Shown: positions 10,088 through 20,801, numbered from the stretch's first letter. The stretch: DNA of 64,000 nucleotides from Francisella sp. LA112445 (GCF_012224145.1 NZ_CP041030.1:2057501-2121500), one strand, 5' to 3'. Numbers and translations: made by a program. The notes: a model not told the origin generated them from the sequence alone.

Positions 10088-10798
10088 GGGGCTGTCCTAG
10101 ATAACTAAGTTATGTTAGGATGGTTTTGATGAGGAAAAGTAGATTAAGTACATACAAGCAAGACAAATTAATAGAGTTATTTATAGCAGGAAGTACAGCA
10201 CGAACTGCATCAGAATTAGTATCAGTAAATAAAACCACAGCCAGCTATTATTTTCATAGATTAAGATTATTAATTTATGAAAATAGTGAGCATTTAGAAA
10301 TGTTTACAGGAGAGATTGAAGTAGATGAAAGCTATTTTGGAGGAACTCGTAAAGGGAAACGAGGTAGAGGAGCTGGTGGTAAAGTTCCTGTATTTGGCTT
10401 ACTTAAACGTAATGGTAAGGTATATACAGTAATCATTCCAAATGCTAAGAGTGATACTCTATTACCAATAATTAGAGAAAAAGTTAAACCTGATTGTATC
10501 GTTTACACTGATACTTTTAGGAGTTATAATGCCTTAGATGTTTCAGAGTTTAAACATTATAGAATTAACCATAGTAAGCTGTTTGCAAAGAAGCATAATC
10601 ATATAAACGGTATAGAAAACTTCTGGAATCAAGCTAAGAGACATTTGAGAAAATTTAATGGTATTCCTAGAGACCATTTTTACTTGTTTTTGAAGGAATG
10701 TGAGTGGAGATTTAATCACAGTGATTCTAAGGAACAGCTAAAGCTAATTAAACACTGGGTTAGAGAGAGTTTAAAGTAAACTTATCTAGGACAGCCCC
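10088..10798 (+). mobile_element. IS1595-superfamily insertion sequence, copy 1
   Basis: A 711-bp element bounded by 17-bp inverted repeats beginning GGGGCTGTCCTAGATAA, with one transposase gene. It is flanked by an exact 8-bp target duplication TTATCTTT (10080-10087 and 10799-10806), so it is an intact, simple insertion. It landed between the converging ends of the LVIVD gene and pnuC and replaced the last codons of pnuC. A second, apparently identical copy lies at 56173-56883 in the same orientation. Confidence 0.95.
10120..10779 (+). CDS. IS1595-superfamily (ISXO2-like) transposase
   Basis: 219 residues. An N-terminal helix-turn-helix segment (about residues 15-50) precedes an ISXO2-like DDE catalytic core: first Asp in EVDESYFGG, second Asp in YTDTFRSY, and the acidic residue in the NGIENFWNQAKRHL segment. 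The RKGKRGRGAGGK basic loop after the first Asp is typical of the group. Length and layout match IS1016-type transposases. The protein is identical to that of the second copy, which suggests recent transposition. Confidence 0.95.
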   Translation: MVLMRKSRLSTYKQDKLIELFIAGSTARTASELVSVNKTTASYYFHRLRLLIYENSEHLEMFTGEIEVDESYFGGTRKGKRGRGAGGKVPVFGLLKRNGKVYTVIIPNAKSDTLLPIIREKVKPDCIVYTDTFRSYNALDVSEFKHYRINHSKLFAKKHNHINGIENFWNQAKRHLRKFNGIPRDHFYLFLKECEWRFNHSDSKEQLKLIKHWVRESLK

Positions 10799-11507
10799 TT
10801 ATCTTTTTCTGAGTATTGTAAATTTTTCGCCAACTAATATACCCATAAACAGCATTTATAAGAGCTACAAGCTTGGTAATAATAACAGGAATAATTGCTA
10901 TTGTAATTACTGAATCTAATATCCCATCAACCCATATAGATATAGTCAAGACATCAACTGTTAACCATAGTATCCAAAACTCTTTATAAAGTAAAACTGT
11001 AAGTATAAAAGCAACTATTGAAGTAACCTCAACTATAGCATCTGCAACTAATCCAACATTTTGACCAAAATATAGATGTAAAACAAAATAGCCATATAGA
11101 GTCGATACTACAGCTATAAATACTAAAATACTTATAAACTGAACTTTCGTTAGTGTTTTGATTTTAATTTGTTTTTCTTTAGTTGTATTTTTAGGTCTAG
11201 TCCAATTATACCAACCATAAAACTGCACTGGACACAAAAATAATATTGCTAAAAGTAACTGACCCCATATCTGATTCTGATATGAAATAGCCGCATACAT
11301 CACAGCAGCAATAAGGCCTAAAATATAATTAAAAACTTTCCCTTTAGCTGCCAAGATCAAATTAGTAATACTGATAATGGAGAATATTAAGATAAAAGAG
11401 CTACTACCACTTAGAAAAGCGACAACTACTGTCAATATAATACAACAAACTAACCAAGCAACTTCTTTTTTGCTCCATCCTGTCAAGGTGTTTTCTAGTA
11501 TTGTCAT
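10782..11507 (-). CDS. pnuC: PnuC-type nicotinamide riboside transporter (3' end altered by IS)
   Basis: A 241-residue membrane protein with about seven hydrophobic segments and PnuC features (QFYGWYNW near the middle, and WILWLTVDVLTISIWV). The family imports nicotinamide riboside or related vitamers for NAD synthesis. The stop codon and last five residues (RGCPR) come from the end of the adjacent insertion sequence. Removing the IS and one target duplicate restores an end reading KKIIKI followed by a stop. The core is intact, so activity is probably kept. The ribosome binding site is weak. Confidence 0.85.
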   Translation of the reverse strand: MTILENTLTGWSKKEVAWLVCCIILTVVVAFLSGSSSFILIFSIISITNLILAAKGKVFNYILGLIAAVMYAAISYQNQIWGQLLLAILFLCPVQFYGWYNWTRPKNTTKEKQIKIKTLTKVQFISILVFIAVVSTLYGYFVLHLYFGQNVGLVADAIVEVTSIVAFILTVLLYKEFWILWLTVDVLTISIWVDGILDSVITIAIIPVIITKLVALINAVYGYISWRKIYNTQKKIRGCPR

Positions 11508-11580
11508 ATATAAAATATCTCAAAGTATTTAGAAGTAGTTATTTTAAGGGTATTCACAACCAGCAACAAGGAATATTTAA

Positions 11581-12726
11581 CTAAAAATTAGTTATGTTTA
11601 ACTTGCTTGCAATATATTTAGCCAAAACTTTATGGGCATAACTAGTAGGATGTATTTGACCAGCAAAAAGATACTTATCATATTTACCACTATTGTAGTC
11701 TTTAGGAATACACGTTAAAGCATTCGGTCCACTAAAATCACAGGCAGAGTGCCTCACATCCGAAAACTTATACTCTACCCCACTTACTTTTACTTTTTTA
11801 TTCCTAATGATAGTGCTAAAAAACTTCTGAGAATCAATAATATTTACACCTAACGGTAAAATACCACTTTTAAGTTCATTATTAAAAGCTGTTGATAAAG
11901 AGTTAAATAGTGCTATTTTAAAACTATGTAAATCTTTGCCATTATTAGTCGCCATCGGAGTTATCCCTAAATCCGGTAAATTGATAACATATATGTTTTC
12001 TGGTTCTGCTCCATACTTAATTAGATAATACACATCATATGCAATATCCTTTGCAGCACTATCCATACCTTTTAATTCTTTAGTTAGTGAGACATCTCCT
12101 GTAATGTAATATTTTATGAGTAAATATAATTTTGCTAATGTTGATTGATTATTTGCAAAATCTTGAAGCTGTAAGAAAGCATTGTTAGCACCACCCCAAA
12201 TAATATAGATAGTGTTAGAATCTGCTTTGTTATCATGTTGCTTCAGATAACTATCAATCTGATTATATTTTTCAATTGTATTATCGCTATCACTACAGTT
12301 CAGACCATCTCTTAAAGGTCCTATAGGTGGCGGTATATAATCACCTTTTTTACCAATACCTTTACAAATAGTTGTCGCCCCACCTGCAGCATAATCATTA
12401 CCTTTTAAACTTGGTTTTACTGCCCTATTTATATTTTGAGGTAAAGTAAATATATTATTTGGTATTGATATATCTTTATTACTCTCACTTAAGTATTGAG
12501 GCCACACTGTATAATGGATATCTGGACTAGAGTATGTCGCTTGCTTAAGCATTTTTGAATTTGTTGGTATGGTTGGCCAATCACTATCAATATTATGAAA
12601 GTTATTTGCATAGCCAGTATCGCTTAGACTATCACCAAAAATAACTATATTCAGAGACCTATCTGCAAAAGCACTATAACTAAACACAATAAAAATAAAA
12701 GATGCTAAAATAATACTCTTGAACAT
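11581..12726 (-). CDS. Secreted GDSL/SGNH-family esterase or lipase
   Basis: 381 residues with a signal peptide ending near SAFA (residues 18-21). SGNH hydrolase blocks are visible: GDSLSDTG with nucleophile Ser33, the GGANN block III segment (normally GxND), and HPTSYAH near the C-terminus supplying the catalytic His. The size and N-terminal position of GDSL match secreted phospholipase/acyltransferase-like enzymes of gammaproteobacteria. The substrate cannot be told from sequence. It is monocistronic or followed by pnuC about 70 bp downstream. Confidence 0.85.
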   Translation of the reverse strand: MFKSIILASFIFIVFSYSAFADRSLNIVIFGDSLSDTGYANNFHNIDSDWPTIPTNSKMLKQATYSSPDIHYTVWPQYLSESNKDISIPNNIFTLPQNINRAVKPSLKGNDYAAGGATTICKGIGKKGDYIPPPIGPLRDGLNCSDSDNTIEKYNQIDSYLKQHDNKADSNTIYIIWGGANNAFLQLQDFANNQSTLAKLYLLIKYYITGDVSLTKELKGMDSAAKDIAYDVYYLIKYGAEPENIYVINLPDLGITPMATNNGKDLHSFKIALFNSLSTAFNNELKSGILPLGVNIIDSQKFFSTIIRNKKVKVSGVEYKFSDVRHSACDFSGPNALTCIPKDYNSGKYDKYLFAGQIHPTSYAHKVLAKYIASKLNITNF

Positions 12727-12789
12727 AAAATCAAACCAAAATCATAAAATTAAAATAATAATACTTTAAGTAATTCTTTAAAAGCTATT

Positions 12790-13032
12790 TTAATGACGAG
12801 CTTTTCTTAGAAGCTCTTGATAATTCTCTAAATTATTTTTGCGTGACATATAAATTAGCGACACAACACTTAGTAAAATAGCCAAAAAAACAAAGTCAAA
12901 ATTTAAAATACAGAATATCAAAGATAAAATTGAGGAACAAAATCCTAGAAAACTTTTATTGATACTTCTACCAAATAAAAAAGGAATTACAGAAAAACAA
13001 ATAGCAATAACATCTATTAAGAAATAAAACAT
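12790..13032 (-). CDS. Small membrane protein, unknown
   Basis: 80 residues with two or three hydrophobic segments covering residues 1-65 and a short basic, polar tail (MSRKNNLENYQELLRKARH). I do not recognise a family. The AGG directly before the ATG is too close to be a good ribosome binding site, so the start or the gene itself is uncertain. It lies 63 bp upstream of the GDSL esterase on the same strand. Confidence 0.5.
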   Translation of the reverse strand: MFYFLIDVIAICFSVIPFLFGRSINKSFLGFCSSILSLIFCILNFDFVFLAILLSVVSLIYMSRKNNLENYQELLRKARH

Positions 13033-13137
13033 CCTACAGATAAATTCTCTTTAAAAATTGTCCAAAATAATAACAACATATAGCCTTAAGATATATCGTT
13101 TTATAGCAGTTTAAAATATAAATATATCGTTTAGCTA

Positions 13138-13165
13138 CTTGAAATTTTAAAATAAGTCCTTAGAT
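13138..13165 (+). promoter_or_regulatory. Heat-shock-like promoter of clpB
   Basis: CTTGAAA (13138-13144) is followed after 13 bp by CCTTAGAT (13158-13165). The first box matches the sigma-32 -35 consensus fully. The second matches about half of CCCCATNT. Position (about 30 bp before the ATG) and the downstream chaperone gene support a sigma-32 promoter. Confidence 0.6.
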
Positions 13166-13197
13166 ATATAACAGATATATTTCTTAGGGGGAAATTA

Positions 13198-15777
13198 ATG
13201 GATATAAATAAGTTTACGATAAAGTTACAAGAAGCTCTTGCTGAAGCTCAGTCCTATGCTTTCCAACAAAAAGCAACTGAGTTTACATCAGCTCACATGC
13301 TAAAAGCTCTCTTAGAGCAAAATGATAGTGTTGCAACAGCAATATTAAGTGTTTGTGGAGTTAATACACAGAACTTTATAAAAGCTGTAAATGATATGAT
13401 TGATGGGGTGGCTGTACTATCAGGAGAGGCTAATCCACAAGTATCACCATCTAGGGATCTAATAGCCACTTTACATAAAATGCAAGATCTAGCAAATAAA
13501 AACGGTGATGAGTTTATATCAAGTGAGATCTTTTTATTAGCATCGCTAGAAGATAAAAGTTTAACAGGATTATATAGTAAATTTAATATTACAAAAGAAA
13601 AGCTTACAAAAGCAGTCAATGATTATCGCGGAGGGGAAAAAGTGAGTAGTCAAAATCAAGAAGATATGAAAGGCGCATTAGACAAATACACTGTAGATCT
13701 AACAGATCTAGCTAAAAAAGGTAAAATTGATCCTATTATCGGTAGAGATAGTGAGATTCGTAGAACTATACAAGTGTTACAACGTAGAACAAAAAATAAT
13801 CCAGTACTTATTGGTGAGCCTGGTGTTGGTAAAACTGCGATCGTTGAAGGTCTAGCTCAAAGAATAATAAATAATGAAGTTCCAGAAGGTATCAAAGGTA
13901 AAAAAGTCTTATCTCTAGATATGGGAGCATTATTAGCAGGAGCAAAATTTAGAGGTGATTTTGAGGAGCGTTTAAAATCAGTGCTAAAAGAGTTAGCAAA
14001 GCAAGATGGTAATGTGATCTTATTTATAGATGAGCTACATACTATGGTTGGTGCAGGTAAAGCAGAAGGGTCTATGGATGCTGGTAATATGCTTAAGCCT
14101 GCTCTAGCAAGAGGCGAGCTAAAGTGTGTTGGTGCAACAACTCTGGATGAATATCGTGAGTATGTAGAGAAAGATCCTGCTCTTGAAAGAAGATTCCAGA
14201 AAGTATTAGTTGATGAGCCCACAGTTGAAGATACTATCGCTATACTTAGAGGTCTAAAGGAAAGATATGAGCTACATCATGGTGTAAATATCACAGACTC
14301 AGCTATTGTAAGTGCTGCAACACTATCACATAGATATATAACCGATAGACAACTACCAGATAAGGCAATAGATCTAGTCGATGAGGCTGCTAGCCAGATC
14401 CGTATGGAAATAGACTCTAAACCAGAAAAAATGGAGAGTCTATATCGAAGAATCATCCAGTTAAAAATGCAACGTGAGCAACTAAAAAAAGAAAAGGATG
14501 AGGCTACGAAAAAACGTTTAGAGATTCTTGAAGAAGAAATTAAAGGCTTAGAATCTGAGTATAAAGGCTTCGAGGAGCTTTGGAAAGCTGAGAAACTTAA
14601 AATGCAAGGCACAAGTAAGCTAAAAGAAGAGCTTGAGAAAGCTAAGTTTGAGCTGGAAAAATATCAAAGAGCTGGCGACTTAAGTAGAATGGCTGAACTA
14701 CAATACGGTAAGATACCAGAACTTGAAGCTCAAATTAAACAAATTGAAAATACTGAAGCAGAACCTTCTGAGAACAAGCTTGTTAGGACATCTGTTACAG
14801 AGAATGAGATAGCTGATGTAGTCTCAAAAGCTACTGGAATACCTGTATCTAAAATGATGGAAGGAGAAAAAGAGAAGCTCCTAAATATGGAAAGCTTCTT
14901 ACATAAAAGAGTAATTGGTCAGGATCAAGCTATAAAAGCAGTATCTAATGCTGTTAGAAGATCTCGCTCAGGCTTATCAGATCCGAATAGGCCAATAGGC
15001 TCATTTATGTTCTTAGGCCCAACAGGTGTAGGTAAAACTGAGCTTACAAAAGCATTAGCAGAATTCTTATTTGATGATGAAGATGCAATGCTTAGAGTAG
15101 ATATGTCTGAGTTTATGGAGAAACATTCTGTAGCTAGACTAATCGGAGCTCCTCCAGGATATGTTGGCTATGAGCAAGGTGGCTACTTGACTGAACATGT
15201 TAGAAGAAAGCCTTATTCTGTAATCTTGCTAGATGAGGTTGAAAAAGCTCATGCTGATGTATTTAACATATTGCTACAAGTGTTGGATGATGGTCGTTTA
15301 ACTGATGGTCAAGGTAGAACAGTAGACTTTAAAAACACTGTAATAGTTATGACTTCAAATCTAGGTTCACACAGAATACAAGAAATGCAAGGACAAGATT
15401 ATGACACTGTCAAAGATGCTGTAATGGAAATGGTACTTAGCCACTTCAGACCAGAATTTGTAAATAGGGTTGATGATGCTATTGTATTTGAACCTCTAAA
15501 TAAAGAAATGATAACTGAGATCGCTAAGATACAAATTAAACGTTTAGAAAAACGCTTAACTGATCTAAGTATTGGATTAGAAGTAACCACAAAGGCTATG
15601 GATAAAATAGCTGATGCTGGTTTTGACCCTGTATTTGGTGCTAGACCACTTAAGCGAGCTATTCAAAATGGCTTAGAAAATCCTTTAGCACTTAAGTTAC
15701 TAGATGGTGAGTTTAAAGCTGAAGATCGAATAATTGTTGATGTAGATACTGATAATAATATAGTTTTCTCTAAATAA
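13198..15777 (+). CDS. clpB: ATP-dependent disaggregase ClpB
   Basis: 859 residues, matching full-length ClpB (857 in E. coli). Order: N-domain (1-145), first AAA+ domain with Walker A GEPGVGKT (206-213), coiled-coil middle domain rich in Lys/Glu (about 400-530), and second AAA+ domain with GPTGVGKT (607-614). It rescues aggregated proteins together with DnaK. In Francisella it is also known to act on contracted type VI secretion sheaths. The start follows a strong AGGGGG ribosome binding site. It is probably heat-shock controlled. Confidence 0.98.
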   Translation: MDINKFTIKLQEALAEAQSYAFQQKATEFTSAHMLKALLEQNDSVATAILSVCGVNTQNFIKAVNDMIDGVAVLSGEANPQVSPSRDLIATLHKMQDLANKNGDEFISSEIFLLASLEDKSLTGLYSKFNITKEKLTKAVNDYRGGEKVSSQNQEDMKGALDKYTVDLTDLAKKGKIDPIIGRDSEIRRTIQVLQRRTKNNPVLIGEPGVGKTAIVEGLAQRIINNEVPEGIKGKKVLSLDMGALLAGAKFRGDFEERLKSVLKELAKQDGNVILFIDELHTMVGAGKAEGSMDAGNMLKPALARGELKCVGATTLDEYREYVEKDPALERRFQKVLVDEPTVEDTIAILRGLKERYELHHGVNITDSAIVSAATLSHRYITDRQLPDKAIDLVDEAASQIRMEIDSKPEKMESLYRRIIQLKMQREQLKKEKDEATKKRLEILEEEIKGLESEYKGFEELWKAEKLKMQGTSKLKEELEKAKFELEKYQRAGDLSRMAELQYGKIPELEAQIKQIENTEAEPSENKLVRTSVTENEIADVVSKATGIPVSKMMEGEKEKLLNMESFLHKRVIGQDQAIKAVSNAVRRSRSGLSDPNRPIGSFMFLGPTGVGKTELTKALAEFLFDDEDAMLRVDMSEFMEKHSVARLIGAPPGYVGYEQGGYLTEHVRRKPYSVILLDEVEKAHADVFNILLQVLDDGRLTDGQGRTVDFKNTVIVMTSNLGSHRIQEMQGQDYDTVKDAVMEMVLSHFRPEFVNRVDDAIVFEPLNKEMITEIAKIQIKRLEKRLTDLSIGLEVTTKAMDKIADAGFDPVFGARPLKRAIQNGLENPLALKLLDGEFKAEDRIIVDVDTDNNIVFSK

Positions 15778-15865
15778 CCCTTTGTTCTAAATTAATTTAC
15801 AGAAAATTTCTAACAAATAACTGTTATTATATTGCTTATATTAAGCTTTATTTAGAAACAATATC

Positions 15866-17032
15866 ATGGAAAATTCTCTTTCTAATATTAAAATCATGTT
15901 ACTTGGCTCCGGTGAGCTTGGTAAAGAGTTTATAATAGCAGCTCAAAGGCTTGGTTTATATACTATAGCTGTTGATCGTTATGATAACGCTCCTGCTATG
16001 CAAGTAGCTCACGAAAGTTGCGTAATAAATATGCTCAATGACTATGAGTTAGAAAAATTGATACTCGAGAAAACTCCTACACATATCGTCCCAGAGATAG
16101 AGGCTATAAACACAGACACTTTGATAAGATTAGAGAACCAGGGTTTTAACATTATCCCATGTGCAAAAGCTACTAAACTAACTATGGATCGCCAAGGTAT
16201 AAGAGCTCTAGCAGCACAAGAGCTTAATTTACCAACATCAAAATTTGCCTTTGCGAATTCTGAAGAAGAATATCTAGATGCTGTTAGTAATATTGGTCTT
16301 CCATATGTTATTAAGCCTGTGATGAGCTCATCAGGTAAAGGACAGTCTATTGTTAAATATTCTAAAGATATTAAAAAAGCTTGGGACTATGCCCAAAGTG
16401 GCTCACGAGGTCATGCTAACGGTGTAATTGTTGAGCAATTTATAGACTTTGACTATGAAATCACACTTTTAACTGTGCGACACAAAGATGGTACTTCTTT
16501 TTGTGATCCTATTGGCCATATCCAGAAAGATGGTGACTATCGTTTCTCTTGGCAGCCTCATACCATGTCTGAGAAAGCCTCAGAGAAATCACAACAAATA
16601 GCCAAGAAAATAACAGATGGCTTAGGTGGCTATGGTATCTTTGGCGTTGAGATGTTTATAAAAGGTGATGAGGTATTCTTTAATGAACTCTCTCCTCGCC
16701 CTCATGATACAGGTATGGTTACATTAATATCACAGAATATAAATGAATTTCAGCTACACCTACGTGCAATACTTGGATTACCTATACCTCAGATAAAAAC
16801 ATTACAACCATCTGCTTCGGCTGCAATACTTCTTGAAGGAGAATCTAGTAATCCAACTATTGAGGGTATTGATAAGGCTTTAGAGCTCGAAAATGTTGAT
16901 ATCCATATTTTTGGAAAAAAAGAAATACATGGCAAACGTAGAATGGGCGTTGTTTTAGCAAAAGGGAAAACTATAGATAAAACGCTAGATACAACCAAAG
17001 ATGCTTTAAAACATATCTATCTAGCAAAATAA
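15866..17032 (+). CDS. purT: Formate-dependent GAR transformylase
   Basis: ATP-grasp enzyme that formylates glycinamide ribonucleotide using formate, the third step of purine synthesis. 388 residues, as in the family. Visible are the N-terminal nucleotide-binding GSGELGKE, the ATP-grasp segment [12 protein letters not shown] and the metal/substrate segment [16 protein letters not shown]. It stands alone and converges on the methyltransferase gene with a single-base gap. Formate dependence could connect it to formate availability, but no formate genes are seen here. Confidence 0.96.
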   Translation: MENSLSNIKIMLLGSGELGKEFIIAAQRLGLYTIAVDRYDNAPAMQVAHESCVINMLNDYELEKLILEKTPTHIVPEIEAINTDTLIRLENQGFNIIPCAKATKLTMDRQGIRALAAQELNLPTSKFAFANSEEEYLDAVSNIGLPYVIKPVMSSSGKGQSIVKYSKDIKKAWDYAQSGSRGHANGVIVEQFIDFDYEITLLTVRHKDGTSFCDPIGHIQKDGDYRFSWQPHTMSEKASEKSQQIAKKITDGLGGYGIFGVEMFIKGDEVFFNELSPRPHDTGMVTLISQNINEFQLHLRAILGLPIPQIKTLQPSASAAILLEGESSNPTIEGIDKALELENVDIHIFGKKEIHGKRRMGVVLAKGKTIDKTLDTTKDALKHIYLAK

Positions 17033-17033
17033 T

Positions 17034-17690
17034 TTACAGTTTTCTCACTAAATTCACTCCATCACCTATAGAGATGATACAAGCCTCTACTCTATCATCA
17101 TTATGAATTAATTCATTAAGCTTACGAATAGCAACTGTACTTGATTCGTTATCTGAGCTATCTGCAACTCTGCCTGACCAAAGGACATTATCTATAGCAA
17201 TAATCCCACCAGAATTCATTAAAGTTAAGGTTTTCTCATAATAGTTTATATAGTTTTCTTTATCAGCATCAATATAGGCAAAATCAAATCTCTTGCCTAG
17301 TTTTATAAACTTATCTAAAGTCTCTAATGCTGGAGCTATATTTAAATTAATCTTGCCATCAACACCTGCTTCTTGCCAAAAGTGTTTATATGGCTCTATA
17401 TATTCATAACTAATATCACAAGCCTCTATCTTCCCCTCAGAAGGTAAGGCTTGAGCCATAACTAAAGTAGAGAATCCACGAAAAACACCTATCTCTAGAA
17501 TGCTTTTGACATTACTCATTTTTATAAGCATGTTAATCAATTGAAGTTGATTTGGTGAACTAAGCATATTACTAAATTCATCATTTTTTGCTTTATCAAA
17601 AAGCTTCGTTGCAACTCTATCTAACTTTACAGAATTATCATCGATATACTGGTTAAGGTTAGAGTTATTAAATAAAGATTTAATTGACAT
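17034..17690 (-). CDS. SAM-dependent O-methyltransferase (caffeoyl-CoA OMT-like)
   Basis: 218 residues when started at the ATG at 17690 (MSIKSLF), which gives the usual family length. The open frame extends upstream to 17720. The SAM-binding motif ILEIGVFRGFSTL, the metal/substrate segment FAYIDADKENY and the IAIDNVLWSG segment identify the COMT-like (Methyltransf_3) family. These are cation-dependent catechol methyltransferases. The bacterial substrate is unknown. It converges on purT. Confidence 0.88.
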   Translation of the reverse strand: MSIKSLFNNSNLNQYIDDNSVKLDRVATKLFDKAKNDEFSNMLSSPNQLQLINMLIKMSNVKSILEIGVFRGFSTLVMAQALPSEGKIEACDISYEYIEPYKHFWQEAGVDGKINLNIAPALETLDKFIKLGKRFDFAYIDADKENYINYYEKTLTLMNSGGIIAIDNVLWSGRVADSSDNESSTVAIRKLNELIHNDDRVEACIISIGDGVNLVRKL

Positions 17691-17862
17691 TATCTGATTC
17701 TCAATAAACATACATATCAAACACTATAAATCATTGATGCTAAGAAAAAAAGTTATCACAGTATATTTCCCTCTCAACAATAGCAACGCATTTAATTAAT
17801 CTCAACACCACTAGTTATAAGTATTTCTAATACTAAGAGAGTTCTTCATAAAGCGAATAATA

Positions 17863-17890
17863 TTTACCTTTGGTTTATCTGTGCTATAAT
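17863..17890 (+). promoter_or_regulatory. Promoter of fdxA
   Basis: A perfect -10 box TATAAT (17885-17890) with a weaker -35 TTTACC (17863-17868) at 16-bp spacing, about 50 bp before the fdxA ATG, which has an AAAGGA ribosome binding site. Confidence 0.65.
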
Positions 17891-17941
17891 TTGTGGGTTT
17901 TCTTCAAAAGTATTAAGTAAAAAACGAAAGGATTTAGTAAA

Positions 17942-18265
17942 ATGCCATTTGTAGTTACTGAAAATTGCATCAAATGTAAATATGGTGATTGTGTCGAAGT
18001 TTGTCCTGTAGATTGTTTCTATGAAGGTCCAAACATGCTTGTGATTAATCCAGATGAATGTATCGATTGTGCTCTATGTGAACCAGAGTGTCCAGTTGAA
18101 GCTATCAAATCTAGCGATGATTTAACAGAAAGTGAAGAGCAAATGCTTGATCTAAACAGAGAGCTTGCTAACACTTGGCCAAATATAGTCGAGAAGTGTG
18201 ATCCATGTGAGGACGCTGATAACTGGGCTTCTGTACCTGATAAATTAAAATATTTAGAAAAATAA
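17942..18265 (+). CDS. fdxA: Seven-iron ferredoxin
   Basis: A 107-residue cytoplasmic electron carrier. The N-terminal half has the cysteine pattern of FdxA-type [3Fe-4S]/[4Fe-4S] ferredoxins ([17 protein letters not shown], then [12 protein letters not shown]). The acidic C-terminal extension ending KYLEK is typical of the proteobacterial version. It is monocistronic. A further Cys pair (CDPC) lies in the extension. It could supply low-potential electrons to the oxygenase or other redox systems in the region, which is speculation. Confidence 0.95.
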   Translation: MPFVVTENCIKCKYGDCVEVCPVDCFYEGPNMLVINPDECIDCALCEPECPVEAIKSSDDLTESEEQMLDLNRELANTWPNIVEKCDPCEDADNWASVPDKLKYLEK

Positions 18266-18409
18266 CATTTATTTTATCGAGCATCTCCTCCCGTTGTGCT
18301 TATCATCATATTAGAAAATTCATACTTTAAATTTTGATTAGATAAGATATGAATCTGGATTATTATTTTTCTACTATGAAAATTTATAGAGTTATCCACT
18401 AGATGAATA

Positions 18410-19570
18410 CTATTTAAAAGCTATCACTCTCGCATGCAAAATTATTAGTATAGATAATATTAACAATAGCACTATATATCTATTTACAAACCAACCTACA
18501 TTTACCCATTCAGAGAAAATAAGCCCAAATAAAAACATTATAAAACCTAAGATTAATACCATATTAAATTTATGATACCTATTTTTTCTTATATATTTAG
18601 TAAGCAAATGAAAAAATAAAAAAGTATGATACCAAACAACATTAACCATAAGTACTTCCTTAAGAAGAAAGACATTTTCAAAAGCTAATATGAATACTAT
18701 ATTTAAAAATACTGCAAAGCTGGAACAAGAGAATATAAAATCAAAATGTTTACTATTTAGATAAGATGATATTAGTATTATTGATACAAACAACACTATA
18801 TAAATAAGCCCTTGAGAAAAGAAAAAGAAGTTAAAATATATTTTATTACTAAGTGATACATACTGTAAAAGATATTGTTGAGTAAGACCATTTATAACAC
18901 CACAAATTAATAAATATAAAAATAATCTTATTATAAAATATTCTTTAAGAATATTTATTAAGTATACAAAAAGTCTGATTGAAAGATTTTTATAGCTGAT
19001 TTTCCTTGATTTTTCCCCACTTGTAACATAAGAGTAAAGCATTAGTAGTATAATTAGAAAAGGTGATGTATTGTATAGTATTTCTTCACCATCAATATAG
19101 TTATAAGATAACAACACTGCTATTAGCAACATCACCAATTTTAACAAAGGAAAAAAACTACAAAATAATCCTGCAACAAAAATTTTATTTTTTACTCTTA
19201 ATATAAGTTTATATAAAAGCATAAAGATATTTGTATATAACATTGATAAACATATAACAATAAATAGTATCTTCAATACAGAATCAGTATAAAAATATAG
19301 CGCGTATATAAAGTAGGCAAAAAAACCAATAAGAAAATTTACTTTTATTACGATATCTAAATTTCTATGAGAAAAAAAACACAATATTGATGATATTAAA
19401 ATCAAAACTGGTAATAATGCGCCTACCAAATAGAAAAACCTAAAACATATACAACTATTTGGAAAAACTAAAGGTTGATAATCCATTATTTCAGGAATCA
19501 TACTTAATATAATTTCCAACGCAATTACGATAAATATTAAAATAATGTTTTTAAAGTGGTAGCTTAACAT
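18410..19570 (-). CDS. Multi-pass membrane protein, unknown
   Basis: About 386 residues with roughly 11-12 hydrophobic spans and very few charged residues. I do not recognise a transporter or enzyme motif. The open frame could start at a TTG at 19576; the ATG at 19570 is preferred. The first 20 bases overlap the end of the upstream histidine kinase gene, a sign of translational coupling. The context suggests it works with the kinase, perhaps as its sensor partner or controlled target. That is inference. Confidence 0.75.
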   Translation of the reverse strand: MLSYHFKNIILIFIVIALEIILSMIPEIMDYQPLVFPNSCICFRFFYLVGALLPVLILISSILCFFSHRNLDIVIKVNFLIGFFAYFIYALYFYTDSVLKILFIVICLSMLYTNIFMLLYKLILRVKNKIFVAGLFCSFFPLLKLVMLLIAVLLSYNYIDGEEILYNTSPFLIILLMLYSYVTSGEKSRKISYKNLSIRLFVYLINILKEYFIIRLFLYLLICGVINGLTQQYLLQYVSLSNKIYFNFFFFSQGLIYIVLFVSIILISSYLNSKHFDFIFSCSSFAVFLNIVFILAFENVFLLKEVLMVNVVWYHTFLFFHLLTKYIRKNRYHKFNMVLILGFIMFLFGLIFSEWVNVGWFVNRYIVLLLILSILIILHARVIAFK

Positions 19571-20801
19571 TAACAATTATCCCATGAGGATCATAATGAT
19601 TACTTATATCAATATAACCATCATGATTAGTAATAACCTCTTGGGCAATTGTCAACCCAAGACCATTACCTTTTTTCATGCTATCAATCTGATAAAAAGG
19701 CCTAAATATATTTTTAATATCTGTTTCTTTTATTCCCACTCCATAGTCTTTAATCTTTATATTTACAAAACAATCAGACTTAATAATACTTACTAGTACC
19801 TTATCACTGTATTTCTTTGAGTTTGAAATCAAATTCTCAAAAGCTCTATATAAAGACAGTTTTCTACCCTTTAAATAAACATCATCTTTTAGATCTATAG
19901 TTATATTATTGTATTCTTGTATTATCTTCTCTAATAAGGATGTAATATTTATAGTCTCTACTTTTTCGCATTCAAACATATCATTCTTTGCTTCTAACAA
20001 TATTTGGTTACATAAGGATTCTAGCAAACCAATATCTTCTAAGTTATCTTTATTCTCTGTAGGATTCAGATCATACCTAAGTTTTAAACGTGCTATTGGA
20101 GATTTAAGGTCATGAGTAATCATAGATAGAGCTTTCGTTCTCACATCTAATGCTCTAAATAGTTTTTGTTGTATAAAATTTATTGAATTAGCAAAGCGTC
20201 CTAAAAAGCTAACTCCATTTACTCTAACGTCTTTCTTCACTAACGACTTTCCAAGTTCATATACACTATCTTCTAATTTTCTTGCAGGAATGACAACTTT
20301 TAACAAAAACCAACATAATATAATTATCATAGCAATAAATATAGTAGTCATTAAATTAGCAAGTAATAATTCCTTTCCTTTAGGTAAAGATGGCTTACTA
20401 ATATAATTTATCCACCCTAATTTAGTACTTAATATAGAAATACAGCTTGCTACATGAAAACTAAAATTTTTATTATCACTACTATATTTATAGAGATCTT
20501 TCTGATTTAAATGTATCCCACATATAGGCTTTTTTGAAAAATATGCTTGAACAACATTAAACTTAAAGTCAAAAAACATTTTGTTTCCTATGATATCTCC
20601 TTGATAATTAAAGAGTAATTTGATCATACTGATATTCTTTTGATAATTGCTAATCATCTCCTTGTTAAGGTTTTTAGCAACAACATTATCAGATATAGCA
20701 TATGCTGCTATAGTAACTTGTCCGATAAGCAAAATTAATACTAACAATAACAATAATTTGAAAATCTTATTTTTTAATATTAATCTTAATGTCGACTTCA
20801 T
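19551..20801 (-). CDS. Orphan sensor histidine kinase
   Basis: 416 residues: TM1 (about 14-36), a periplasmic domain (about 37-145), TM2 (about 148-172), a HAMP-like linker, the phosphoacceptor His230 in MITHDLKSPIARL, the N-box FENLISNSKKYS (Asn323 and Asn327), DYGVGI (352-357) and GNGLGL (378-383). All catalytic motifs are intact. AGGAG precedes the ATG. No response regulator gene is next to it: upstream is an unknown kinase-like gene and downstream the overlapping membrane protein. Its partner must be encoded elsewhere. Confidence 0.92.
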   Translation of the reverse strand: MKSTLRLILKNKIFKLLLLLVLILLIGQVTIAAYAISDNVVAKNLNKEMISNYQKNISMIKLLFNYQGDIIGNKMFFDFKFNVVQAYFSKKPICGIHLNQKDLYKYSSDNKNFSFHVASCISILSTKLGWINYISKPSLPKGKELLLANLMTTIFIAMIIILCWFLLKVVIPARKLEDSVYELGKSLVKKDVRVNGVSFLGRFANSINFIQQKLFRALDVRTKALSMITHDLKSPIARLKLRYDLNPTENKDNLEDIGLLESLCNQILLEAKNDMFECEKVETINITSLLEKIIQEYNNITIDLKDDVYLKGRKLSLYRAFENLISNSKKYSDKVLVSIIKSDCFVNIKIKDYGVGIKETDIKNIFRPFYQIDSMKKGNGLGLTIAQEVITNHDGYIDISNHYDPHGIIVNVKLPL

